Below, piece by piece: positions 1 to 14,700 of a stretch of 64,000 bases of DNA (positions are counted from its first letter, which is position 1; every line of letters starts with the position of its first letter). Source of the DNA: Solea solea (Eukaryota; Chordata; Actinopteri; Pleuronectiformes; Soleidae); the NCBI RefSeq assembly GCF_958295425.1, contig NC_081143.1, positions 18,638,686 through 18,702,685 of the forward strand, in the 5' to 3' direction. A program made the position numbers and the translations under genes. The notes beneath the pieces are model-generated. The model ran no database searches and was not told where the DNA came from. It worked only from the letters and a program-made list of their open reading frames with translations.

Positions 1-23
1 GTAACTCATTAAAACGATCTTAC

Positions 24-3000
24 CTCCTTGCGAAGCTGGCATGTTGACTGTGACGATCTTGCTGTTGGCGGGCAGTGGCAGTTTGGCGGTCACTACTTTT
101 CCACCCACTGATGTTCCTGTAATCTGGAAGGTGTGCCCACCCGACGTAGCCACAGTGGTCTCGGTGCCTGCACCTAATGAAGCAAACATTGAAAGAGTGA
201 AACACTAACGCCACAATGAAACATCACTACTGAACTGAACTACGGCAACTATTGATTTTTATCAATAGTAAAATTGAATTTAGAAATTCAGACTCAAACT
301 CAAGTTTAAAGCGCATCTGACTGTATATGAAGTAATTATCACATGGTAACGCAGAGGGCAATGTGAACACCAAGCTGCTTCATTACACTCTCAAATGTAA
401 CAGATAAAAAAACTCAAGTCACCACAAAAAAGGAAAAAAAATAAAAATCAACAGAATCCCTGAATGTTAAATATCGAAAGTTGTGCTCCTCCATAACATA
501 TTGTACCTTGTGTGCTTTGACCCTGCTTGACCCAAGTGGCAAACGACTGCTGGAAGTTCTTGTTCTGCTGGAATGTGACGGGGGTGCCCATCTTAGTGGA
601 CAGTACCACCTTGGTGTTGGGCGTGCCTTGGCCTGAAATTGTCCCAACAATGACTTTGGGTGTGGTGGAAGATGCAACGGGAGTCCCCGTTGGCGTGGCT
701 GTGCCTGAGCCTGGTTTCTGCTCCAGACGTTTCTGAAAACGGTCAATAAGACGGTCAGTTGTTTAATTTATGAACCGATAATAACAAAAATTAAGTCGTT
801 GAAAGTGCTCGAAAAGGCGGACGAAAATCCCGGAGAAAGCATTATCATCACTGATTACTCTCACAATCTTGACATTGGAAAGATTTTAAAGAGGCCTCCA
901 TAAATACTCTTTATGAAAATGAATACATGACTTTGAAGAAATTAAATCAGTAATGAAAGGATAAGTGGATTAAACCACACTTACCTTTGCCTGCTCTGCT
1001 GCCTGAGCTTTCTCCTTCTCCACCCTTTAAAAGTAAAACGAACACACAGAACACTTGCCAATTAGAACCAATAATAAAAGCATAAATTAAGCTAATGCTT
1101 ATATCGGTTTTGAGCATCATTTGTATTTAACACATCACAAGGAAAAGGCTTCAAAACATTCTGCAAATGTGTCAAGCCACCACAAAACTATCTAAGATGA
1201 CCCATCTGTGGTTCCCTTGCCAGTTTTTGGTAAATGCCTGCCGTAAACATAAAGACGTTGCCTTCTAACATGTTTATGATTCGTTAAGACGAGTCACACG
1301 GCCGACACAATAAAGGATTATGCAGTTTGACCTTTCTGAGAAGGCTCTGATCTCCCAAAGGTCCAGCTCCTCCTCAGCCACCCACGTCTCTATCACCACT
1401 GGGCCCGTCTGCTTGGCAGGCTCAGGCTTCTTCGGTCGCAAGGCACTGGAGCGCAACCCCTTCCTCTGAGGCGTGTGGGTTTCTAGGACGGCGGACAGAA
1501 GACTGAATTAAAGACTGTTTGAATATTTGATTTGGTGCGTTAGGCAGAAGAAAATACACATTGTGTTACCATCTTCAACAACATTTAAAGAAAAGCGCAA
1601 CGCAACTGAGTGATTGACACAAAAAAAGAAGAGACTTTTTATGTAACTTTTTGAGTGTCTCTTTCTCAGTGGGTCTCTTTTCAGTTTCAGGAGTGGAATT
1701 AAAACTCACCTTTCGGGGTCTCTGGCACTCCAAGCGGACAAATGATTTTGCGAATGCAGTACTCCGAGCGAATGCCATAGGGTCCCACGTCCCGGCGCTT
1801 GATGATCTCCGTGGTGGTGATTTCAGTGTCTGATGTCTCTGTAGCAATGAGTGGGGATAGGGCTGGGTTGGTATGGTGATGAGGAGGAAAGCCCGAGAAG
1901 ATGGAGGAAATACACTCCAACTATTTCACACAGTGACACGCGCGGCTGTCATTTTTGCAGACAGACAGTTTCTTTGGGCAAACAAAGGGATGAGGAGAAC
2001 CCGAGCAAAACACAGCTTTATCCTCGGCGACACACAAACTTAAACATAGTGGTCGATTATTATGGGTGAGAAGAAAGGGGTTCTAACCTGTACGGGTGGT
2101 GCCGACGGCAGCAGACGGTTTGACGGCCATGTCGTCCCATCTCAGACAGGCCCACAGGAGCCTCAGCATCAGACTCACACCGGCCAGAGACTTAACAGTC
2201 TGCAGGCGATATCTGGAACACAAGCCCGATGTCAAAATAGTAGATGCTTATAGTTTCACGTCAACAGCTGAGCAGCAACTTTGCTCATATACACCTGATG
2301 ATTCACTGCATATAACTAGAATTACTACCTCATGGTTGTAGGCTTCCATCAATAAGACGATGATGACATTTTTAGAAGTATAAGGAACATATAGTCACAA
2401 TCTCCCCTTCATGTGACAATCACTGACTTTTTGGTCAAGATTGATTTTATTGTAAAATATAAATACATAAGTTTCAAGCTCAGTTAAGATTTAAAGCCAA
2501 TGTGAATACGAGGGTCACCCCTTATTTCTTTCTAAATTTATTTTAACATAAAATGTCATCACTTCCACCAAACAGTCGTCCTAAATTGTGCAATATTTCT
2601 TATGCAATGGAAGCTTCAAGTCAACGTTTTGGCCAAGTTTAAGAGACTCCTTTGGACATCTGGACATATAAATGCACAGAGGGATAACCGGTAAACATCA
2701 TGCCTCTACAAATGGCTATTGCCAACATGGAGGCCTAAATACAGCTATACTGAAATGAACTCCTGGAAAATGGGAACATGTGTCGTGTACATTGTGCTGA
2801 AAACTGGAAAGTTGGGAGAAAAAAAAAAAGGCTGTTCTAAGGCTGCAGGGTGAATGAAGAGATGCTGGCCGTCCCCACTGCCCGGTGTCATGCAGTTCAT
2901 TGGAGCAGAAACACTGACCAGCCAATTACTTGGCATCATGGAACACGAAGAGGCAGAGTTAAGTTGTTTGTATCCAACTAATGACAACTTCCATGAGGGC

Positions 3001-6000
3001 AGCAGAAGAACTGAACACAATCGTTGATAAATCATTTCAAAATAATAATTTGGTTGAAGAATTTGGTATATTAAAACTGTTAAGACAACACTTTTGGGGG
3101 CGCTGGATTGCTGAGTTGGTAGAGCTAGCACCCCACGATGTTTGATTCAATTCCCCAGTCACTTGCCACATACTTTCCCCCCTCTCACCCCCTTTCACAC
3201 TATACTGTCCATCAATAAAGACAACATTAAGGAGAACAAACCAAATTTTAAAGTTTGTCTATATTTCATTTGGTCCTTTTCAATTTCATAAACATCGCGG
3301 TTTTAACAAACTGTTCTGGGCGTAGACTTGGATGACAGTATCATCCATCAACAGGCTAAATTCCTTAAGTTTTATCTAAAAGGAAATATTCCATCTGTGC
3401 ATCATTATGGCCAGGGATTTCAAAGTGTATTGAGCGTCTACAAATACATAATTACTGCGAGGCTGCTGCTTGTATTGTACAGGGTTTGGTAGATATTCCT
3501 TTTCCCATGTGTAACCACAGGTGGAAAAAAAAACATCCCAGGATTGCAGGGATGGGTCACTGCACAAAGTGAACATCCTGACACATCCCGACACTTGTCC
3601 GACCGCTGGATGATTCATGTCTGCTTCTGGAACGTCTGAGGTCCGGTCAAAATAACCAGAGGTCCCTTTGTGACACCCGACTCAGAGCCACAACATCACT
3701 CAGAGCCAAGGCGACGGATATAAGTCAGCGAGAGAGAAGACAAACGGACAAATCCACAGGACATGGAGCCCTGACAAAGATTAATTATGCAGAGAAAAAG
3801 TATTGTCTTTAACTTTCTGTATTGTCTTTCATTTTTGTTATTATTTTAAAAACATGTGAAATCATGCACACGGTGTCAAACACTTGTTTCCGTAATTGGT
3901 TTGAGAAAATATTCACAAATTGGTTTATGTTTATGAAAATCACTCTTATGTTTAGATTTAAAGAATCTGGATGTGACTTTGCCTCTACAGCAACTTTTAT
4001 TTGCATCACTACAAAAGTTTATATGTTCAAAAACGTTCCCATTTTCTGTCCGGTGTTTGTCCCCCAGACCTGAAGTGATGAGTGCAAGCTATAACAACAA
4101 CTACAGCCACTGATTTTGAACAAGATGCTAGTCTTCAGACCCTCCCAAGTCCCACTGATCATTGACATTTGTGGCCTCACTGAGCAGATCAATTGAGTTC
4201 AACTTGAGTTCAAGCACTGAAGAGGGACTTTCAAGGTTCATACACACATTTCAAAATTCATTTTCACACTTTTTCCTCCCCGGAAAAGTACATATTTATA
4301 CAGCATATATTCAAAATGAATATTTAACTTTTTAAGAAATCACATTTAATACATGGTGTTGTGCTTTAACTAAAATTGTGTTTCATAATAGCAGGAGAAG
4401 AAACTACAGGAAAACACAGATGTTTTAAAATGTGTCAGCTGTCTGTAAGGAGACTCAAAGGTGGAGCAGTTTCCATTTGACAACTTATTTTCATTTGTCC
4501 ATCTTATAAGTGAACTACATTCAAAAATTTCAAGCACCTGCGTGCACCTTGGACTTTTAACTGGGGAACATATGGACATCAACAAACATCAACTTTTGAT
4601 TGTGATTTGGGTCAATAGCTTTAAACGTGAGTGAGCTTACCTCCAAGTGATTCCAAACGTGGGCCTGGGTGACGGATACGGCCAGATATCCTGAGCCGGC
4701 TTGGCATTGTAGCTAAACACAGCGACCTCCCGGAATCCGCCTCTCCTCGCCAGCACCTTCAAGTCATCGTGTTGCAGCACAAAAATACTCTTGCGGCTGC
4801 TCTTGGTGACAAACTTGCAGTAAGAAGGCAGAGCCGTGTCCGAGCGCGTCTTCTTAGTGCGGGAGAACTTGAGGAGGTGCACACGTCCCTTTGTCGTCAG
4901 AACGTCTTCTTGGTGGACGGCGACAGATGTCACCGACGTTTTGCCGTTGGTGTCGGTCGACGACTTACTGACAGAGGCAAAGAGCGTTCTCTGTTCTTGT
5001 GTCGCTGTTTCGCTCTGGCTGTCTTCAGACTGTCCATCGAGCTCAGAGGAACAGAGTTTGGTCACAGTTGTTTTGGTCATGGTTGTAAGAGTCGACACTG
5101 CGCTACTTTCCTTCGATACTACTTCTTCACATGCGTTAGATGTGGCGTTAGCTGTCCTTGTCTGTGAGGAAACGACGGTTGTTGTGGTGGTATTAGAGGT
5201 TGTGGTTACCTGGGTGATGATGGTCTTTAATGGCTGGGTCGTTCCACTGTTACTATTCTCTTCTGCGAATTCATCGCTCAGACTGGAATCCTCTGCTGAA
5301 GGTATGGGAGAGGGAGCCATTCTGATGATTTTGACCCCAGAGCTGGATTTGGTTTCTGTAGATGGACATAGTGACGTGTTGTTGTGCTGTTGAGTGCTCT
5401 GAGTTTTTGATCCAAGTGCATCTAAGTTCGTTTCCAGTCTGGTTATCTTCAGAGGAGGTTTGTAATCCTGTTCTGAGATCATTTTATTTTCCACATCTAC
5501 CTGTGAAATTAGACTTGGATCTTTAATCCCGGTCTCTGTACTGCCGTGCACAGGTGCATAATCTCCATTCACCAGAAGCTTTTGCTGTGTGCTGTCCTTA
5601 AATGACACAACTTGTCCTTTTTCTTCAATTTTAACAGTGCTGTTCACCTTGGGCTGGGGACTGTTGGTGAGCACACCATTATTTGTGCTCGTGACAGAGT
5701 TACTCAACATGCTTTCACTCACAAAGCCATCATTACCATTAACCTGAGGGAGAGGAGAAACCGGCTTCGGCGTGCATACACTTTTGGATTTATGTTGTCC
5801 AATTTCATGCACATTTTCTTGGTTCTCCTCTGGCCCCATGCCATTTTCCTCAGTGCATATATGTCCAGAGATTAATGTTTCTGGGCTTTGCGGAACAGGT
5901 TTAGAGGGAGATGTGTGTTCACTACTTTTTTGGTCAGGTACAATTGTCGATGTCCTTAAAGGATCCAATTTCAAATTGGGAGCCGCAGACCCTGAATTTT

Positions 6001-8737
6001 CAACAAGTGCAGCAGTGGTAACATCTGATGATCCACTGGCTGCTTGTTGCTCTACAGAGCCGTGAGTGCTCTGTGCCGTTTCTTCTACTTTAGGCAGTTT
6101 GAAAGCTTCTTGCCCTGAAACATCCGAGTTAGTTTCTCTTGGCCCTGTAGTCCTTTCTACAATGTTTGTCTCCAGTTGCTGGGGCAGGGGGGTAGGCGGA
6201 TTTTGTGGTGAAGTTGAATCTCCCCCTGTACCTGCACTGCAAATGTCTTTGGGGGTGGAATTTAAACCAGAAGGAGGAGGCGGCGTGACAATATCCTCTG
6301 TAGTTTTAGCGAGTTCTGTGGGACTGTCCCCTTTTACTTCACTGGGACCTTGAATTTGTGTTGTGGAATTCTCCTCCACTTTCACTGCACTGCCCAGTGC
6401 AAGGTGAGTTGGAGCAAGAGTTTGGGGCTTAAGTGGTGACCGTGGCCGGACTGGAGTGCTCAGAGCAGGGGTTAAAGTGGGTGAAGCAGTCGTTGAAGTC
6501 TTGGGTTTGGAGGAGCACAACTGCGGCCTCTGCTTCTCTTCAATAACGTGCTGCTTCACTCTGCGATCCAGCAGGCCGTCCAGTTTGGAGGACTTTACCT
6601 TCTTATAGGGGATGCGGGTGAGGAAACCGTTGCTGACATCCACTACATCGTAGTTGAAGGGTCGTTCAGCTCCTGTGGGGTCCAACTTGATGGAAGCCTT
6701 ATCCTCCTGAACACTGGACCCTGGAGATGAAATTCATTTATTTAGATTTCAAATTTGTTTGCATAAAAAGAAAAGACTTCTTAGACAATTTGAGCAGATA
6801 TACTTGAAATGCTTCTGCAACATGAAAGCAACTACATTTGTAACTTCATTTAAATTTAAAATGAAGCACCACTCACACTGCACATGCAACTGAACACTGT
6901 GCCATTAGCCTCTAAACCACACTATGTCATACCTTGTGTTTCATCCACTTGTGATTCACTCAGGTCCATCTCCGTCTTTACAGGTGATTCATCCACAGGC
7001 AATTGCTCCAACTTTTCTTTGTCAGACAACTCTTCTTTCTTCTCAACTTCCATCCCCTCGTCAGATTCAACAGACATCAGGCGTTCTGTTGCCGGGCTGG
7101 AGAGGCTACATAGGCCTTGATCTTTTGCTTCACTGGTTAAAGCAGCAGGTTCCTGAGCTTCTGGTGCGGCTACACTGGGTCGTCGGCTTAAATCCAGCAG
7201 GGTACACTTCTTGCCAAGTTTCGCATCTTTGGAAAATGAAACAAGAGAGAATTTATTTAATTTTTCACTTTTAACACATGAATAAATAAATGATCTTGTG
7301 GCCTCCGTAACGAAAAACATTTGAGATGACGGAGCAGTTTAAGAGTGTTTTACATGAAGTCAAAGGTGAATGAATAATAAAGAAAACAAACTGTGAAAGT
7401 GATCCATCTGTGAAATCTTTGATGGATGTTACAATGCACAGCTCAATGACATCCACAGAGATATCAGAAGAAAGACTTAATTTATTGAAGGCCAACCAAA
7501 ACACAATGATATCATACTTGAGATTACCAAGCGAGAGGCTAATTCCCCTCAAAGAGTCAAAGAGACTGAAATTGAAAATATAAAAAAACCACATTTTAAG
7601 CCCCAATGTTTCCCATTCCAGACCTTCCAGTTCTTTGCGGTAGTTGGCATTGGTGTTGCCGGGAAGCCTGGGGACGAACCGCTGCACATAAGTCTTACTG
7701 ATCCAACTCCAGCCCCCATAGCCCGTAACACGATACTCCTCTCCTTTCTGCTTCCACACCTTCACATTAGACAAGAGAGGGGACGCGCAATGAGAAAACA
7801 AGGATCAAGAAATGACAAGGTTCAAATGGGAAAAGGTGAATTGGTAGAGACATAAGACGAAGTGGGGGAAAGAGAGAGTGGAGGCACAAAAAAACAGCTT
7901 AAAGTTTAGCGGTAATTGCAGCGGGAAATGACTCACAGCACAGAACCCTTGATGGTCACTCACGCACATACGCACAACACACACCGTAGTGTTTCTCACT
8001 GCAGTGACTCAACTTTCCAAGCATTAAACATCTCGTCTTTCAATTGCAGCTATCCTGCATAGACAAGTGTTATTTGCCCCTTAGAATGATGCAATTTACC
8101 ATACATTTCAAGAGTGGATTATCTGTCTTTTGTCAAAGCAGAACATTTATGTCTCTTTCCTGGTCTGGATCAACTGAAGAATACAATTTACTGACTTACC
8201 TGGTGTTTAATTGGGAAGGTGTACTTGACCCAGGTGGCCTGTTGCATCGTCTCTTCATCCTCCAGCTTCTTCTCCCTTTTTTTGACTTTCTCCTTCTCTT
8301 CACGCTCCATGGATGTCATACGATTTAACCTGAAAACATTAACGTTTGAAAAAAAAAATACTGAAAATAAATTGACAAAGACTCTTTCGACTACAGATTT
8401 ACTACTAGTCATTTTGAAGAACCTGAAATTAATGGAATGGAATACATTATAGAATAGGATTAAGAGCCAAGCAAATGTGATATTTAATTGCAATTTATGA
8501 CTGAAGCATTAATAGTACAAACACACATGGCCCAGGAAAAAGACCTTGGTGAACACCGGGCCTGTGCTTGTACCAGGACTGCGTTTATTTGTATTATACA
8601 ATTGTCACTTAACATAAACCTTTTCCTATATTCTCCACCACCACTTTACAAAATTCACTTTGAAAAATACATTGCAGTGAGCATAAAGTGCTGATTAAAG
8701 ATGAGAAGATGGTAGTTGGTCTTGGATCAGTTCCAAC

Positions 8738-8783
<46 letters not shown>

Positions 8784-11700
8784 TTGTCCTGAAGCTCTCT
8801 CTCTCTCTCTCTCGCTCTCTTACTTTGATGCTCTCAGCTCGGTCCCACGCATAAACAAACTCTCGAGCCTGACGTGAGATCTCGGACAATGACTTCTTTA
8901 AAGGGTTGTTGTGATGTTGCAGCAGTAGAAGAGGCAGAGGTGGGTGGTACTGGTGGTGGACTTGAAGTCTAAATATTATGCCTCACAGCTACGGTGGGCC
9001 TTTTGATTTGATCTGCTCATAATCACCACCGTCTGCTAAATGCACCACACATCCCCACATGTGTGATGCACGGAATCCTTGTTTGAGCTTTAGCGATTTA
9101 ATGTATTTGAATGAGCTACATTTACTGAATTTGTGAATGAGCCTCGTGACTATTATTCTGTTCAAATCATCTATCATGGAGTAAAAAAAAAACCCCACAG
9201 ATTTATGAAAATGTTCTATGCATTATAGAAAAACATGTAAAGCAAATACAGTGTGTACCTTGTATGGCCAAGCGAGTCCTTCCAGACAGGCAGCATAGCC
9301 ACAGGTTTAATGGCACATTCCAGGATGGCCAGAGCCAACGCAAACTCTCTGGCCTTGCTGCACATCTGCACCGCTTTGATCCAATTTGTCCTAAGATGCA
9401 AAGGAAAAAAGACATTAAAATCAGTTATACTCGAACTGTCACATTTAGTCCAAGCTGTAGTTTATTTTGGTACGAATGTAACCGTCTTGGCATTGGTTTC
9501 CTTTCCTTTCTACGCATTTATACTGTCACAGAGGCATCCAAATTTTAAAAACCAAACAGATTACATGCACGGACACATACAACTTGAATAGCTTCCATCA
9601 TACATCCTAGTCACAAACTCTGTTCTTTACCTGTGTGAGGCCCAGTTAGGGTGCATGAATGGTGCTGGAACATTGTTCTCCAATTGGACAATGGTGAATC
9701 TCAGTGTGGAGACGGTCAGAACCTTGGAGCCATGAATTGACCCATTCCACTTAAATTCTCCTGCAGGTGTCATGCAGAACTTGTGCGAGAGATGCCGCCT
9801 CTTGTCATGGTCCTGATGAAACAGAGATTGATATTTATTACATTTATTCATTTAATTTGCTTTTAGTGGAGGTAGGAGTAGCAACTGAGCTAAGGACAGA
9901 AAAACATAATGTTCACGTCTCATTTGATATCTGTCAAATTCTGCTGCGCATGGGGACTGAGGTGTAACCCATCCGCTGGGCTAACATAGACAGGAATTCC
10001 CACTTATGGGCACGATATAGTCTTCAATCCATCCGCATTACAAACCTGGAAAGTTCTACTAACCACTGAACTGCATTATTACAATTACTTTTTTCTAAAT
10101 GAAAATGGTAATACAACCACTTGTTACCTCTCTGTGCTGGTGCTTGTTGAGGGCCAGGGCATTGGAGCTGTACTGGTTATGATAGACTCGGAACTTGCCC
10201 TCCTGGCCAAGCTTGAAGTATTGACTGAGGGTCCCCTTCATCACCACGTCTTTGCTGCTACGCGTGCTGATGCGAGTGATGTCCCCCTGTGCATTTACAA
10301 CAAGTACCTAAGGAAGTGAGAAAGTGCGATCAGGACCCATTTCCACATGCTTGCTCCGACATCGTGACACTGATGTTACAACCTTAAAAGTGGCTATAAT
10401 TATCTTAGTCTAATGTGATCGCTTGTTTCCATGTTGTCCCTCTGTGTGATGAGTAACAGTAGTTATAACTGATGTGTGGGTGTCAGAAGATAGTTATATT
10501 CATCATGCTTCCATTAGGCCTTTACCTAAATGCAAAAATTGACCTAGCCTATACACATGTGCAAACATACACTCATTGATCACTTTATTATTAGGTACAC
10601 AATTTTTCCCTGTTCGAAAATATCTAATCAGCCAATCACATGGCAGCAACTTCAGGCATGTACACATGGGCAAAACAACCTGAATTTCAAACCGAGCATC
10701 AGAATGGGGAAGAAATGGGATTTAAGTGACTTTTAACGCGGTATGGATGTCGGTGTCAGACGGTCTGGTCTGAGAATTTCGTACTCTGGGATTTTCACAC
10801 AACCATCTCTAGAAAAAGAGAAAATATCCAGTGAGCAGCAGCAGTTCCCTTGGCAAAAATGCCTTGTTGATTCCAGAGTTCAGAGGAGAATGGACAAACT
10901 AGTTTGAAATGATAAAAAGACCACAGTATAGTGACTCAATTACAATCAACGTATACAGACAACTATCTCTGAATGGAGCCTCAGAGGACATACAGCAGGC
11001 TACAGCAGCAGAAGACTACTTCTGCCACTTAATTAGGTGTCCTATGTACCTAATAAAGGGGTTGGAGACTGTTTATTGATAGGAAGGGCCAGATCACATT
11101 CTCCTCTAGTTCTCACCTCTTTGCCCTCTTTAAAGCCCTTGTTGGCTTCATGAACAGCAGCAGCTACCTGTTGGTTTTTCAGCTGACTCAGCTTGCTGTC
11201 CGGGTTCCTCAGCCGGGTCACCATGCGAGTTGCTGAAGACTTCTTGCTGCCGATACCCGTCGTCTCACCATTGGCCGAGTCCTTACCGTCTCCTAGAAAT
11301 GCAAAGTCAGTTTCAGTCAAAGTTGGAGGTAGCCAAATCATTCACAGTAGTAAACTGTGCTGAGGTAATATGATAGGAGGAGATTATTGCAATGACATAT
11401 CCCTTGAATGTTAGTCTAGTATTAGTCTAGTCTGGAGAAGCTTCTTGTCCTACATTGTAAAACCCCTTAACAGTTTAGGCATAATCTGGCATAATTTAAG
11501 GAATGCTGATGTATTACAATAAAACAAGAAGTAATTATGATGCTTTGTCATACCTGTATCATCGAGGCTTGCCATCGATGACTGGGACGACTTGTCAGCC
11601 AGGTCTGGGGGCTCCGGACCCCTGGAAGGGAGCCTGGCACCCATGCTGCTGTTACTGTTCTCTTCACTGGTGTGGGGGGGCTGGCTCAGGCTGGGTATTC

Positions 11701-14700
11701 CGTCTCCACTCACAGAATTTGACGATGGGTTTTCTGCTACATGGACAGAAAATCACAGACAGTGTTATCGGTTAGACAAAACATGGTTTGTGTGTATTGA
11801 CGGTTCTGTTCTTGTTGTCGATATTTCAGGCAAGTTCAACGACAGCTTTGGCCAGCAAAATGCAGATATTAGCTCAGAATTGAACTGGAAAATGAAATTG
11901 TAGCATCAAACCTGTAAACACTGACCAATAAGTAAAACCCTAGTATTTCCTGTGATAGAGCTTAATAATTATTAGTAAAGGCTGTGGCTCCCTCTATTGG
12001 TCAGCAATATGTAATGCATGCACTCAACAACCAGATGTGGAACAGGGGTTACCTAAAAGCAACGAGTGACCAGTCGAGGCAAGGCAAAGCTTGTGCACAC
12101 ATCACCACAAAAACAAAGTGTGCTCTTTAATTTCTAAGCATAAATAAGTTAAATGTAAATCAGTGAGATACATTCCAACAAATACACCGTACGGCTATCT
12201 AATTCAAGGTGCAGATTACAAGCAAGAAGCTGATGAAAAGCTTTACATAACAATCGTTGCACCAGGTAAAATGCAGATGACTGAAGCTCTTGAGACAAGC
12301 TCGGCTGATTACAGTGACAATGGTATCTGATTGCAAATCAATCAACAACACAATCCGCTTCTCAGCTCTTTGAAAGGAAGGGCCCAATGGGGATTAAGAT
12401 TCAAATGCAGTCTGCCAGTAGGTGTTCCAAAGCCGAAGCCAAATTTCAAGAAATAAAAAAATTGCATGACTAAAGACAAAAGCCAGCAGATTGAGAGCTT
12501 GAGAGCCGCATGCAAAAAAAGCCAGGCTAGGAAATGGTCAGCAGGAATCCCAAGGCACTGGGGGAGGAGGGGGCTTGCTAGAACACGCAAGTCACAGGTG
12601 GCAATAAGGGTATGAGATTCGCAGTGTGGGAGGCTGTGGTCGTGCAGCAATTTCCTAAAAAGGAGCGTAAAGAGGGCAACATCACCCTAAAATGTCCTTG
12701 TGTACTTTTGACGTAGTTAGAGACCTTAATATAGGAAATATCAGCCCCTCAGAGAAGTTACAGGCACTATTGCCAGTGGACGGAGCTTCGGCAACTACAG
12801 AATGAGCAGTGATGTTGAAATAGTGAAATACGTAAGATTTTCCTTGATACTGCACAGGTGACTTGGAGATAATAGTGAGGATGACAGCAGTGGTGTTTGA
12901 GACTGACAAATAGGGTTCATGACATGGCTGAAATGTTAGAGTTTTGATGTCAGAAAGACTTTTAAGATTAACACAATAGATCTAGCAATTTGTGTGACGG
13001 TCCTCAGTATTCCAGGTCACTGTATACTCAGGAGTGTAAATATAGGCAACTGGACATAGTTGATATCGACTTTTTGAAATATTATGCTCTCATTTAAATG
13101 CCCGTTGCCAAACCTGTAAAATCTCCTTTCCAGCTTAATTCCAAGATATTAGCATTTTGTTCTGCTGCCAAAGCAATAAATATTTAGGTCTTCTTTAAGT
13201 GCCTCTTTATTGCATCGTACGAAACATAATCAGCAAGACACTGGCATAAATTAATGCAAGCTTTGAGTGCCAAATTTGTCGCCTGTGTCTTGATAAAGAG
13301 CCCAGCGTTCCGAATTGGTCTGACAATCAACAGCTGCAGAATTGATTCTTAGATCAATAACTAATTACACGACTGTAAATGTTCACATTTGAAAAAAGAG
13401 CACAATATAAGAACAGTGTGATAAAACAGTGTTTCAGGATAGATGTTACTTTTGTTTAATATTAAATTCTACATGTTTTAACTTAACATGTTTTTATAAT
13501 TATTTTGTGACGTGTAAATATGACGACTACCTTCAGTTTTTGCGCCATCCTTTTTCTCCTCTGTGGCCTCGTCATTTTTCCTCTCCTCCTCCGTCCCTCC
13601 GTCCTTGCCATCTTGCTGTCCCCCGTCTTTCAGTGCAACCTCCCCGTCCTTCCCCAAATCCATCTCCTCCTTCTCCTTCTCGAGGCGCGCTTTAAGGGCT
13701 TCCTCGGCAGCTCGCCGCTTCACCTCCTCCAGCTCCTCCTCCTTCTTAGCCCTCAACCTGTCCAGGATCTCCTCTGGATGACAGACGATAAAGAGGAACA
13801 ACATATGATCGGTTAAACACAGACAGGGGATACTTTATAGTGATCAAGTTTGTCAGGGAACACCATGGGAAATATACATTTCAAGAATAACAAAAAATGA
13901 CATCATGTTCAGGCCAAACTCAAATAATAAGACTGGATATATTCAATTTGAGTTCCAACAGAACAATCAAGTTAGATTCTTGTGTGTGGTCAGAGAGAAG
14001 AAAGTATGGTTATGGCTTTTGACACAGTGGAAAATTGTGAAATCTGTTGAGAGTGTGTCTTCGTACAATTACATTTCAACACTAGAGGAAGAAGAGCACA
14101 CACTCACTTTCCCACAGTGAGTTTAAAAACAACGATCCCTCGATTTGTTTAAGAACAAAAGCGGGGGGGGGGGGGATGGCTTAGTTTTGCTTAATGTGTT
14201 ATCCTCTCCATAAATATTAATTAATAAAGCGTGGAAAGCGAGGAAAACCAAAAATCCTGCAGAGAACAATGAATAATGATTACACAGTAACTATTCTTAT
14301 TTTATCTAACATTTCTGCTTGTTGTTTTGGGGATTTAAATTCAGTCTCCTATATAAAAACAGCAGCCACATATAAGAGGATAGTTTCTGGGCATGAAGTG
14401 CTTACTAAAGGAATACTCCTCTTTGAATATTAACAATGCATATTTGAATACGTTTTATTTGCAAGAAAAAAAACTGTAATGGCCGCGTTGAGTTCAAGTT
14501 TGAAAAAGTCCGACAATTCTTTTAAGTGTCTGTACTCTTTAATATCCACTATTGGAGTAATAAAGGTGAAGTCTTTCGATGCCAAGAATAGAGAACGTTT
14601 CTACGCGCAACAGACGCTTGTTAGAAGTGCAACTTTACAGCCAAGCTGTTGCATCAAACGTTCATCCCACATTCCACAGCAACCCTAAAATCAATTGTTG

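Noticed and set aside
4836..5393. Plus-strand open frame of about 185 codons opposite bptf exon 14
   Set aside because: It is antisense to a well-supported coding exon, its hydrophobic composition is what the complement of a Ser/Thr-rich exon yields, and it has no domain or promoter.
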